The notes beneath the pieces were generated by a model. It was not told the origin of the DNA, searched no databases, and was given only the letters and a program-made list of their open reading frames with translations. From assembly GCF_017591435.1 (NCBI RefSeq), contig NC_059301.1:34905035-34969034 (forward strand): a DNA stretch of 64,000 nucleotides, given 5' to 3'. Positions within the stretch are counted from its first letter, which is position 1. Every line of letters starts with the position of its first letter. This document shows positions 49,891 to 64,000 of the stretch, piece after piece. Both the position numbers and the translations under genes were made by a program. Origin of the DNA: Portunus trituberculatus. Taxonomy: Eukaryota > Arthropoda > Malacostraca > Decapoda > Portunidae.

Positions 49891-50789
49891 TGAAACGCCA
49901 TCCATGAAAAACCTTATTGAGAGAGGGGCAGATCTGGCTACATTCATCGGTGGGGAGAGAAACGGAGTGTGGGTAGGCGAAGGGAAGTGAATGGAGGAAA
50001 GGAAGGGAGAGGAAGAGAGCCTATCACCAGCAACATACACTGCTCCTGGCACATTTTGCCTTCACTCTTGCTCCTGGAATCCCTATATATTTATTAACAA
50101 TTCTTGCTGACTGTCAAAAGCTGAAATGGGAGCCTTTTAGCGCTCTCTGGCCGTCCAGTGTCCCATGCCCCTCGGTCTGCCCACGCCGCGCTGCCCGTCA
50201 ATGCGCCATGCACTCACAGAAAGCCCCATCATCATTGACATTGAACCAATCGTAAAAGCTCCGTCGTTGAGAGTAACGTACACTTTTTAAAAAGAAAAAT
50301 GTTGACAGTGGACACACACACGGTATATTTCCTCCCCTCTTCTTTCTTGGGATTCTGATTCCGTGCCCGTTCCCTGTCCCTCCCTCCACCTCTGGCACAA
50401 GGATCAAAAGTCACATAGCAGAGGCCACAGAGAAATATCCAAACCTCAGTCAGGATTACTGAAAAAGGCGAGGGAATGCCACCAAAGAATTACTAAAGCA
50501 CAAATGCTATGATAAGAATTGTTACTTGTTATCTCTTCACGGTTGTTGGAGTGGCTTATATGTACACATGTCTACCGGCTCAACGCCAATAGGACAGAAT
50601 GGAGCTATGGTGGTACGGAGCTCAAAAGGACTAGCTTTCGCGAGTTACGAGCACTACAATTTCAAGTTAGCAGTATGAGACACTGAGGAAAGGTTTTCTA
50701 GAGATAAAAGGAAGTATTAATAACATGAAATATGATTTGTTTTCTTTGCATCTACGTATATCTATCTGTCTCCCCTCTCCCCCACATCC

Positions 50790-50792
<3 letters not shown>
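49891..50792. other. Intergenic DNA, nothing recognised
   Basis: No gene or element terminus was recognised. Confidence 0.5.
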
Positions 50793-50855
<63 letters not shown>

Positions 50856-50871
50856 ACACACACACACACAT
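50793..50871. repeat. (CT)n plus short (CA)n
   Basis: About 61 bp of CT, then TTTA and about 16 bp of CA. Confidence 0.95.
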
Positions 50872-52402
50872 TCACCGTAATTATCATCTCAACAGCCACC
50901 TTCATTGTCACGTGACCTCCTCCTCCTCCTCCTCCTCCTCTCCTCACTTTTCCTCACGTCCTGGTTCGCCTTCAACGTTGTTTCATATATATTTCTACCT
51001 CTGCTTCTAACTCTTCTAGCAGGAACAACAACTACAAGCCCTTTGCTCTTTTCTTCTTCCTCCTCCCCATTCTCCTCCTTGTTCATTCTCTGACCCCACT
51101 CCCTCGCCTCCCTAACGCTGGGATGCTCTGGCGCTCATCCATGCCGGCCTGTGAGATATTTGGTTATCAGCGTGAAAAATAACCCAATCTCATCCATTGC
51201 TCACGAGCTCCTCCCTGCCTCCCCGACGCACCGGTAACCACGGTCTCACTGCAAGGAACACGTGCTTGGGAAGACTTCGCCCCATGCTCCTCCCAAACTA
51301 AAAGAAAAGAAAAAGAAAAAAAACGGTTTTCTTTTCCTCTTCGATGACCACGTGAATGAGAAGCGTTACTCTCCTCTTATTCGTGTCTCCACAAATACCT
51401 TTCCCTTCCTCCACAGCCTTCCTACTTTCCGACGCTTGACATGCCATTACACGCCTGACAAAAGGTGAGGTTTTTTTTTCAGGCCATCCTCTTTCCTTTC
51501 TAGTGACGCTTCTTCCCACAAATATTTTTCTTTCTGCAAATACTTAAATATTTTTCATCGTGAGCACCCATGAATTCCGCGCACCTGCCATGTTGTATCG
51601 CAGTAAATGTTTTGCAAACGTTTCCCTTGCACAAATGTCAGTCAACAGGCCAACGTGCAGTTTTACAATATTTCTTTTAGCACAGTTCGCGGTAAATAAC
51701 ACTCGACTTTTTGAAGAGCGTATTATCTGATACTAAAAAAAGAAAATAACAAAATAAACAAATATTACAAGCCAGACGAAAACCAGTTCTTCCCTTTTTT
51801 TTCCCTTCCCTTCACATATTCGGCGCATCCCCCTCGTCTCACAAACACCTGACGCCTCTTTTTACTCCCACAAATACCGCGCATCCTTTACCACCCAAAA
51901 ATACCTCACCTCCATTAATACCTGACACTCAAGCCGCCGCTCGTCTGCTCCTCAACACCTACTCCCATCACCTCCTGCACACCTGTTTCCTGCTGAAGGA
52001 AGACAGATCATCATTATTTCTTTCTTTGATCTTTTGTAATGCGTCAATGTAGGATTCATGTAGCCTTCCCATCCGACATGCAGATGAGATGACTGAGAGG
52101 CTTCGCTACCTGATGACTGGCGTCAATATTCCGACTAAACTAATTTCATTTTTATCTTCAGTTCTTTTTGCGTAATAAAGCCATACATTGCCGCTGGATG
52201 GCTTTTTTTTATTTCCAGTGATGCTACATATGTTAATCTTGTGGGGCATCTGGCGCTGGCTACAAGCGGCCTGAGATGAAACCACGAATACAAAACACAA
52301 AGAATAGGGGTGATCTAACCACTCCACACTTCACACTAGAATCGATGGGCCAAAGTCCACAACATCAAGTATTATAGTTCAAGAGTCTCCGACCCTATTG
52401 AA

Positions 52403-52403
<1 letters not shown>
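50872..52403. other. Intergenic DNA with recurring CACAAATAC words
   Basis: No gene was recognised. A CTC run lies at about 50918-50942. Between 51390 and 51930 the words CACAAATA and CAAATACC recur six or more times at irregular spacing, perhaps a decayed minisatellite. Confidence 0.4.

Positions 52404-52447
<44 letters not shown>
52404..52447. repeat. (CA)n upstream of SINE copy 4
   Basis: 44 bp of CA. Confidence 0.97.
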
Positions 52448-52449
<2 letters not shown>

Positions 52450-52736
52450 GGTAGCTCAGTGGTTAGAGCGCTGGCTTCACAAGCCAGAGGACCGGGGTTC
52501 GATTCCCCGGCCGGGTGGAGATATTTGGGTGTGTCTCCTTTCACGTGTAGTCCCTGTTCACCTAGCAGTGAGTAGGTACGGGATGTAAATCGAGGAGCTG
52601 TGACCTTGTTGTCCCGGTGTGTGGTGTGTGCCTGGTCTCAGGCCTATCCGAATATCGGAAATAATGAGCTCTGAGCTCGTTCCGTAGGGTAACGTCTGGC
52701 TGTCTCGTCAGAGACTGCAGCAGATCAAACAGTGAA
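52448..52736 (+). mobile_element. tRNA-Val(CAC)-derived SINE, copy 4
   Basis: Same family as 28706. The head starts CCGGTAGCTCAG, the anticodon loop is TTCACAA and box B is intact. The body ends CAAACAGTGAAACACACAG, where the CA tail is short and interrupted. Confidence 0.9.
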
Positions 52737-52739
52737 ACA

Positions 52740-53756
52740 CACAGACATGCACACACAGTGTCAGTTGATCTTTCAGGTTGCAGTTTCACCTCCCTGCGTA
52801 TAGTCACTAGTGATACTCTAGATGCCGCTTTAAGTATGAAGGGAAACAATAACACTATCTAAAGAAATTAGTGACGTTACAAAACATGACCGTGATACCA
52901 AGCGCTGAAGGAAAGACTGTAAAACAAGTGAGGCTCTTCAACAGTCAAAGTTATTGATATATAAATATCACAATTTCATTCTTATTTATCTATTCATTTA
53001 TTCATTTCTTTTTCTTTTTTTTCATTCATTTATGATTTCTTGCTAGAAGAATCGTCATGTATTGCTGTATTCCACGGTTTCAGGAATCGTACTCCTTACC
53101 GGTAATGCTGGAATCAACATAGAGTAGTGGACAAAAACAATAAATAATAGGCGATGATAAAAAAAAAAATGTATATGTTAATTAAGCAGATATAATATAA
53201 GCTTAGGAAATATAAGAATGGACACTTTGTACTCTTACGTAATACAAAACATTCACTGTAGACAAAATGTATTCCATACCTCCACAACACAACAAGGAAA
53301 AAGAGAAAAACTAAAACATTCTTGACTTAGCGGAGGAAGTGGAAGCTTTCAGTCAGGCAAGGCAGAGCTGGAGTTACGACCACCTCCCTGCTTCCTTCGT
53401 GTGCCCCCGCAGCCCACAGTCTATTGATCGCGGTGGCACCGAGGGTGAGCAGCACTTCGGGGAGGGTGTCATGGGGCCGCCGTCACACCTGCTGTTGACT
53501 TTACGGTAACTCCAGCAGGGAGAGAGAGAGAGAGAGAGAGAATGTGAAGGAAGAGCAGGGAGGGTGAGAGAGGGGTCAGCGAAGAAGGGGAGTGAGAATA
53601 AGTGGGTTACAAATCCAGATGCACATGCTTTTATTTTGCCTGCACATGCTGTTCCTACAGGAACTTCGACAGGTGGATACAGCTCAGCGCTATAAAAGCG
53701 TAAATCTCAGTCCATTACGAGAAAAAAATGAATAGATAAATAAATAAAAAACACAT
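52740..53756. other. Intergenic DNA, nothing recognised
   Basis: A short GA run at 53520-53541; otherwise nothing recognised. Confidence 0.5.
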
Positions 53757-54820
<1,064 letters not shown>

Positions 54821-55030
54821 AAGAAGAAGAAGAAGAAGAAGAAGAAGAAGAAGAAGAAGAAGAAGAAGAAGAAGAAGAAGAAGAAGAAGAAGAAGAAGAA
54901 GAAGAAGAAGAAGAAGAAGAAGAAGAAGAAGAAGAAGAAGAAGAAGAGGAGGAGGAGGAGGAGGAGGAGGAGGAGGAGGAGGAGGAAGGAGGAGGAGGGA
55001 GGAGGAGGAGGAGAAGGAGGAGGAGGAGGA
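54821..55030. repeat. (GAA)n(GGA)n compound array
   Basis: About 127 bp of GAA passes into about 83 bp of GGA with few variants. Poly-Lys, poly-Glu and poly-Leu frames are artefacts. Confidence 0.97.
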
Positions 55031-55261
55031 ATACATAGGAAAGACGAGTGACAGGAGGCCTTGCGACCTATAACGAGGTCACTCGTTTACTAAACTACAC
55101 GTACAGAAGCTACATACTTAGTAGGAGGTAAGGATAGAACAGATGAAGCTCCTCCCCACCCACCACTCCTCCGGCGTCACCCGGCAAGAAATAAGACGAA
55201 AAATACACCCCGACTGCTGAGAAGGACAATCGGGGAAATTTACAGGAAAGATGGGAAAAAG

Positions 55262-55341
55262 AGAGTACTAATGTAACTACTACTATCGCTAAGAAAAGAG
55301 GTATCTAGTGTAACTACTACTATCGCTAAAAGAAAAAAAAA
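55262..55341 (-). repeat. 3' tail repeat of the CR1-group LINE
   Basis: GTAACTACTACTATCGCTAA occurs at 55273 and again at 55310, a 37-bp period. It lies just beyond the ORF2 stop. Short tandem tails are typical of CR1-type 3' ends and serve in target-primed reverse transcription. Confidence 0.75.
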
Positions 55342-58020
55342 TTATCGGAAACCATTTTCTTTATAAAACTTGTCTAATTTACTTTTGAACGTAGCTACCG
55401 TGTTAACTTGGACGACGGACGCTGGCAGCTTGTTCCAGTGTTCAACTATTCTTACGTTAAAAAAGTTTCTTCGCAAATCAGTATTAAATCGCTGTCCTTT
55501 AAGCTTCAAGCCGTTATTTCTCGTTACTGATTGCGAAAGCTCAAAAAGATTTTCATAATCGATCTTATCTATATTTTTAAGTATTTTAAACGTTTGAATG
55601 AGGTCACCTCGGATGCGACGATCTCTGAGGAGAACATGTCTTTTGAGACGTTCTTCATATGACAGGCCACGTATTCCGGGGATTAGTTTCGTTGCTCGTC
55701 TTTGAACGCTCTCTAATTTATTAATGTCTTTTTGATAACATGGAGACCAGAACTGAACCGCGTATTCCAAATGTGGTCTCACTAATGATGTATAGAGACG
55801 CGTTATGACTTCAGGTGTTTTATAATCAAAATTACGCGCGATAAATCCTAAAACAGTGTTAGCTTTACGACTAGCGGCCGAACACTGTGCAGCACATTTT
55901 AAGTCATTTGTTATGAGTACTCCCAGGTCCTTTTCTTCAGTGACTTTAATTAAGTTACGTCCATGTAATTTGTAATTATTTTTCACATTGTTTAGGCCGA
56001 TGTGCATTACTTTGCACTTATCTGCATTAAAATTTAATAGCCATTTTTCGCTCCATCTACTAAGGTTGTCTAAATCCCGCTGGATGGCATCACAGTCGTC
56101 TCTTGTGCGTACTTTGCTACCTAGTTTAGTGTCGTCTGCGAATTTTGATATTTTTGATACGATGCCGCAGTCTAAATCATTTATGTATATCAAAAAGAGC
56201 AATGGACCCAAAACTGAACCCTGGGGAACACCACTCGTAACTTGAAGCCAGTCAGAAGCTTCTCTGTCAATAACAACTCTTTGCTTTCTATTAGTTAGCC
56301 AACTATCAATCCATCCACACAACTGCTCTCCCATCCCGTGGGCTTTCAGTTTAATTAAGAGACGTTTGTGTGGGACTGTGTCAAAAGCTTTCCTGAAGTC
56401 AAGATAAATTATGTCGGATGGAGCTCTGTCATCATAATTAGAGAATATGTCGTTGAAAAATTCTAGGAGATTCGTTAGGCATGATCTGTTGTTCCTGAAA
56501 CCATGTTGTGAGTCTAATATCAATTTGTGGCTGTCTAGAAAGGAAATCATTTTGTCTCTAATTATTTTTCTAGTATTTTTATAACTACCGAGGTGAGACT
56601 GATGGGCCTATAATTACCAGCATCACTTTTGTTGCCCTTCTTGAATATTGGCGTGACATTAGCGCATTTCCAGTGACTTGGTACTTTTCTTTCCTGCAAC
56701 GATCTATTATAAAGTAATTTAAGAGGTAACACCAGCTGTTCTTGACATTCTCTTAATAGCCTCGTTGATAATCTATCAGCCCCTGTGCTCTTATTGGGGT
56801 CAACACGCTGTGAAAAAAGTTATTTAGGATTGTTGCCATGGCTTTACTATCACTCACAAGTGTGTTATTATTATCTTTTATCGGCCCAATTTTTTCTTTG
56901 ACAGTCTTTTACTACGAATGTATTGGAAAAACTTTTAGGATTTGTTTTGCTTGCCTTGATATATTTATTTCGAGATTGCGCTTCGACTTCCTTATCTCTC
57001 TCTCGCAACATCTTTTGGTGGTAATATAATTGCTGTAATCGGTATCCGATTTAGTTCGTTTATATTTAGCATATAAGCTCTTTTTCCTGGCGATGATGTG
57101 TTTTATAGTGTGTGTCATCCATTGGGGATTTTTTGTGCTATTTATTCGTTTTCTAACTTGTGGAATCCACTTACTTTCTGTTTCAAGGAGAATGTTAGTA
57201 AAGGCTGAACACATCTGCTCCATGTCTTTGTTTGCGAAGACTGTTTGCCAATTAATTCTTTGTAATTCTAATTTAAGTCTTAGCGTGTTACCTTTTTATA
57301 GTTTGGGACTAAAAGTGCGTTTTCTTTTATGTCTACCTCGCAGTTAATATTACATCGTATAATTTTATGATCGCTGTTAGCTAAAACTTCACCCACTTCA
57401 CAGGTATTTATCAAATCAGCGTCTGAGGCTAATATGATATCTAAGATATTATTGTCTAGTGTGGGTTCTCTTACAAATTGAGAAAGGTATAACTTTCTCA
57501 CCACGTTGAGTAATCTGGATCCCTCGTTATCGGATGTTAAAATTTTCCAGTTAATGTGTGGTAGGTTAAAATCTCCACATATAATGGACGTTTTTGTTTT
57601 CAGTATTGTTTCAATTTCGTTATATAATATTTCGTCATTATCAGGCGTCATTTTAGGAGGGCGGTATATAGTCGCGACTATTATGTGTTTTTTATTTATT
57701 TTCAGTTTGACATATACCGATTCGTAGGCTGATCTGTTTTCTTTATTGATTTCAATGGCACTTATGCTATTTCTTATATACATCATTACTCCACCTCCTC
57801 TTTTGTTTATTCTACAATTAATAAACATATTGTAGCCAGGAATGTTAGCCTCGGAGATTAAGTGTTTATCACAGGTGTTCAGCCATGTCTCTGTTATACT
57901 TATTATATCAGGATTTTCCGACCTTGCATATGCTACGAGTTCATCTCTTTTTAATTATACTTCTAGCATTTGTGTAAAATAAGGTTAGGCCTTTCAAGGT
58001 TTTCTTATGCTTTTCAGCTG
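55342..58020 (-). pseudogene. LINE ORF2: endonuclease and reverse transcriptase, frameshifted
   Basis: Minus strand. The endonuclease has ITETWLN (about 57900), GGGVMMYIRN (about 57790), IYRPP (about 57660), ICGDFNLPHINW (about 57575) and NSDHKIIRC (about 57365). A basic linker follows (about 57220-56950). Reverse transcriptase shows NYRPISLTS (about 56610), HGFRNNRSC (about 56500), IIYLDFRKAFDTVPHKRLL (about 56410), SGVPQGSVLGPLLFLIYINDLD (about 56240), catalytic KFADDTK (about 56140), then LEYAVQFWSPCYQKDINKLESVQRRATKLI and EHWNKLPASVV (about 55430). The last 402 codons (56550-55342) are uninterrupted. Frameshifts lie near 57950, 57285, 56930 and 56560; the last looks like one missing A in an A-run. 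It nicks target DNA and copies the element RNA. Confidence 0.88.
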
Positions 58021-58038
58021 GTCCGTTACGCGATTCGC

Positions 58039-59133
58039 TTAGTGAAAATCCTCCTCTTGTGTTTCTTGCTCGTTTGTCACTGGCACCGATGACGACTCTC
58101 CTGTCTCTTCCTGCCTATCTACGCTAGGTTGTTCCTCTGTTTCGGGAGCTGTTTGGTCGTTGTCAGTTACATTGGCAACTACCTCGTCACTGACTACTCT
58201 ATCTGTGTCCTCCTCAGCTGTGCTCCCTTGTCCTATCTTTGGGGGGCGAGGTATGTCAGCTAAACATTCACCTAAAACTCTACCTAACCTCGCTTTCCCC
58301 ACACAGTTAAGGTGTAAGCCATCACGAGCATACAAAGTTTTGTCCGAACAGAAGTGGTGCCACAAATCAAAGAAATACATTCCTTCCTGCCTAGTGAGCG
58401 CCTCTACCTGTCGATTTACAACTGACATCTTTCTAAACATGGCAGGTCCGACATCATATCGGGGAATGATGCCACACACTGCTACCTTGCGTCTCCTTTC
58501 GGCAAATTCCCTCATCATGCCCCGATATTTATCTACGATGTCAGTTGCAGTGTCACGGTGGAGGTTATTCGTGCCAACAACTGTAACGAATAATGTGTCC
58601 TCCGTAGAGTTTTCCACTAAGTAGTCAACTCTTTCCGTGATATCCTCTAGCTTACGGCCGGGGTAACATTTATGTTTCCTATTTGGCTTGCCTCGACAAA
58701 ACTCGTTACCCTGGCCGCTAACAAGACTATCCCCAACCAGAATTACATCCGGTTCGGGTTCAGTCTCCTCTTGCAACGCAGCAAACCTATTTTGTAATGT
58801 CACAGTGGCGCTGTCTGTAGTCTGAGCATTGGCCGTTCTACCGTTCCTAACAATTTGAAAGCCGTCGTCTATATCTGCTGAGTCATCTAACCTGCTCTCC
58901 TCCTGATTTACATTAGCGACTTTGACGGCTTTACCATCCTGCACTAATTTCCTGACCTCATGTAGTTCGTCTTTCAGACGCGCTACTTCATCCTTCAATT
59001 CCTTGATTTCGGCCAATGCATTTGCCTGAGAGTTGCAAAATAGACAACAAAGTTGACAATTTTGCTCTAGAAACAGCTCAAGAACGAAAGCATTTCCACA
59101 GCCTGAACACGTGTAACGGGTGGCCTTAGGCAT
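58039..59133 (-). CDS. LINE ORF1: Cys-motif, coiled coil and SGNH esterase-like domain
   Basis: An uninterrupted 364-residue ORF. The upstream in-frame segment has no ATG, so the start is the ATG at 59133 (MPKATRYTC). The N-terminal Cys cluster (C9, C12, C26, C29, C30, C33) suggests a zinc-binding fold. A coiled coil follows at about residues 39-67. An SGNH/GDSL hydrolase-like domain occupies about 130-295, with the nucleophile motif VGDS (S136), the GTN motif (N189) and the D-x2-H motif DGLH (D271, H274), so the catalytic set looks complete. The tail is acidic. ORF1 proteins of the CR1 group can carry such an esterase; its role in retrotransposition is thought to involve RNP or membrane association. 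ORF2 follows within about 20-80 bp. Confidence 0.85.
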   Translation of the reverse strand: MPKATRYTCSGCGNAFVLELFLEQNCQLCCLFCNSQANALAEIKELKDEVARLKDELHEVRKLVQDGKAVKVANVNQEESRLDDSADIDDGFQIVRNGRTANAQTTDSATVTLQNRFAALQEETEPEPDVILVGDSLVSGQGNEFCRGKPNRKHKCYPGRKLEDITERVDYLVENSTEDTLFVTVVGTNNLHRDTATDIVDKYRGMMREFAERRRKVAVCGIIPRYDVGPAMFRKMSVVNRQVEALTRQEGMYFFDLWHHFCSDKTLYARDGLHLNCVGKARLGRVLGECLADIPRPPKIGQGSTAEEDTDRVVSDEVVANVTDNDQTAPETEEQPSVDRQEETGESSSVPVTNEQETQEEDFH

Positions 59134-59200
59134 TTTGAAAACCCAAAACAAAACGATACGAAAACAAAGACACTGAAAAACTATGACTGTACTGAGATGC

Positions 59201-59746
59201 GAGTAATTTAAGGATTAACGCAGGTAGGAAAAGGGTCGAGTTAAGGGCTAAGGTCAAATCACGCGCACCTAGTCGGCGGGGATTCTCTTGGGAATAATCA
59301 GCAACGAAAGAGTAGTGGTAGCGGTTGGAAATTTAGGGTTACACACGCATAAATGGCAATTTACTAAACTTACGAGGCAAATAAAAACACTGCTGAAAGG
59401 TAAAAAAAAAAAAACGGGTTAGAAAACAACACTTATGAGTAACAGATGAACAGTTGGAAAGACAGATAAGCCTATCTGGTTACAATCCTGTGACGAGTGT
59501 GTGTATCACTGGTGGATGTGTGTGAGGGTGTGTTTTATGTAAGTGACTCAAAATATCTAGACAGTGGAAGTAAGTTTCAAAGTACAGAAAATAAACAACA
59601 CAGAGTAAACTTGCGACAACACTTAGCGATATGGAGGTCAGCTCAGGTCACCTCAGGTCCAATCAACACAGGCCAGAACAGAAGTCACAGCGCACTTCCA
59701 CACGTCCACACGGGAGGAGGTCAGCAAGGTGACTAAGGAGGTCAGC
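59201..59746. other. Possible 5' region of the CR1-group LINE, then unassigned DNA
   Basis: No coding sequence was recognised. It may contain the LINE 5' untranslated region. A short TCACCTCAGGTC-like pair of words lies at 59637-59660. Confidence 0.4.
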
Positions 59747-59826
59747 AAGGAGGAGGAGGAGGAGGAGGAGGAGGAGGAGGAGGAGGAGGAGGAGGAGGAG
59801 GAGGAGGAGGAGGAGGAGGAGGAGGA

Positions 59827-59874
<48 letters not shown>

Positions 59875-60035
59875 GAAGAAGAAGAAGAAGAAGAAGAAGA
59901 AGAAGAAGAAGAAGAAGAAGAAGAAGAAGAAGAAGAAGAAGAAGAAGAAGAAGAAGAAGAAGAAGAAGAAGGAAAGAAAAGTAGAAACAACGAAGTAACA
60001 ACAACAACAACAACAACAGAATTCAAAGCTAAACT

Positions 60036-60076
<41 letters not shown>
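59747..60076. repeat. (GGA)n(GCA)n(GAA)n, then (AAC)n(CA)n
   Basis: Three trinucleotide arrays in strict succession: GGA (59747-59829), GCA (59830-59868) and GAA (about 59875-59970). After a short unique piece, AAC (about 59997-60017) and CA (60039-60076) follow. Each junction is a single-base change of unit. Confidence 0.97.
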
Positions 60077-60079
<3 letters not shown>

Positions 60080-60537
60080 TGGTGTTGCTCCTGCTTCTCT
60101 CCTCTTGCTGTTGTTATTTCACCGCCTTCTCTTCAATGTGCGTATTCCTCGCGTTTACTTTTCCTCCTGCTCTTTCTCCTCCTCCTTCTACTCCTCTTCC
60201 TTTTCCTCCTCCTCTGCCTTCTTCTCCTCCTTCTTTTGTTCTTCTTCCTCCTCATCATCATCATCATTATCATCATCCTATTTCTCTCTTCTTTTCTTAT
60301 TTCGCAACTTACCTCGCGACTGCAGCTGACGAACAAACATATTACTCCCGCTCAGCTTAATGAGATGTTTGTGTATAGTTTTCTTCCCATTTGCCTCAGA
60401 AACACACAGTATCGTGTCAAAATACGAGCTTCTCCAACAGATTTATTTTTTCCATGCGGGGAGAAGAGAGAGAGGGAGTTGTGTAACGCAGTGTGGGATT
60501 AAAGAAAAAAATTGAACAAAAAAAAAATGATGATACA

Positions 60538-60539
<2 letters not shown>
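60077..60539. other. C/T-rich intergenic DNA, nothing recognised
   Basis: Contains CTCCTT-rich sequence at about 60160-60255 and an ATC run near 60253-60275. No gene was recognised. Confidence 0.5.

Positions 60540-60588
<49 letters not shown>
60540..60588. repeat. (TG)n beside SINE copy 5
   Basis: About 49 bp of TG at the 3' side of the minus-strand SINE. Confidence 0.97.
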
Positions 60589-60994
<406 letters not shown>

Positions 60995-61263
60995 TGGAAT
61001 TCAACCTGAACTAAACAACCATGTACCCCCAGGGAGCTACTGACGAGTCCTATCCTGACTGCTAAATGACACGGGGCTCCAGCATGAAACATCCAATCTT
61101 TATCTTATCTATGCCAGAGGGGAGGAATCCTACGAAACGACAGGATGCTGGAATCCAGACTTAATCTTACGTGTCATTCTTTCTCTCTCTAGTCTCTACT
61201 CACTCTTCCCCGTCGATTGTACCAACTCAACTCCATTCCTCTTCCTTCCTCTTCCTCCCGACT

Positions 61264-63935
<2,672 letters not shown>

Positions 63936-64000
63936 TATTTATATTTTTATTTATTTATTTATTTATTTTTATTATTATTATTTTTTTCTTTTTCTTTCTT

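Larger units (their letters stand above)
55262..59200 (-). mobile_element. CR1-group LINE with esterase-type ORF1, nearly full length
   Basis: Minus-strand non-LTR retrotransposon with both ORFs: ORF1 (58039-59133) with an SGNH-hydrolase domain, and ORF2 (about 58020-55342) with endonuclease and reverse transcriptase but no RNase H. The 3' end has a 37-bp repeat, and no poly(A) was seen. The 5' limit is uncertain; about 60 bp before the ORF1 ATG is included. No target duplication was identified. ORF2 is broken by about four frameshifts, several at A or T runs. It is the most complete LINE in the window after the I-like one. Confidence 0.85.

Noticed and set aside
49429..50052. A 207-codon minus-strand frame rich in Ser, Pro and Leu
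   Set aside because: It spans AAG/GGA/GA arrays, and the composition follows the repeats.

Overview
The window looks like gene-poor, repeat-saturated DNA from an arthropod, most probably a decapod crustacean. That is an inference from three things: extreme microsatellite density (AT, CT/GA, CA/TG, AAT, GAA, GGA arrays up to about 950 bp), several Jockey/CR1-type LINE families with the C-terminal signatures I associate with decapod genomes, and TTAGG-like sequence. No host protein-coding gene, rRNA or stand-alone tRNA gene could be supported. Almost every credible reading frame belongs to a transposable element.

Layout. 1-11 kb: microsatellites, low-complexity tracts, two hAT-type MITEs with perfect 8-bp target duplications (1734-2049 and 5125-5591), and a doubtful DNA-transposon remnant (3.9-4.7 kb). 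11.0-26.6 kb: the centre of interest, a nest of elements. A minus-strand Jockey-type LINE is split by a minus-strand Gypsy-type LTR retrotransposon (11586-25695, 240-bp LTRs, TSD AATAC). That Gypsy is itself invaded by a plus-strand I-like LINE with an RNase H domain (about 12.44-18.60 kb) and by a hAT DNA transposon (20851-25132, TSD GCCCGCAA). The hAT carries a foldback MITE with a TTAGG-rich core (22177-22595). 27.9-28.4 kb: a second, inverted copy of the first MITE. 28.7-53 kb: LINE fragments of at least four families, two tRNA-derived SINE families and compound microsatellites. 55.3-59.1 kb: a fairly complete minus-strand CR1-type LINE with an uninterrupted SGNH-esterase ORF1 and a frameshifted ORF2. 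59-64 kb: trinucleotide and dinucleotide arrays, ending in a very long AT array.

How the pieces fit. The autonomous elements supplied reverse transcriptase or transposase, and the MITEs and SINEs are their likely parasites. In the nest the order of events can be read: LINE first, then Gypsy, then the I-like LINE and the hAT, then the MITE in the hAT. Two recurring patterns tie transposons to microsatellites. The MITEs carry microsatellites inside them. All five copies of a tRNA-Val(CAC)-derived SINE sit between CA repeats on both sides, with the CA strand always the SINE sense strand.

Limits. Domain calls come from motif reading, not database searches. Many frames are broken, and element edges without target duplications are approximate.
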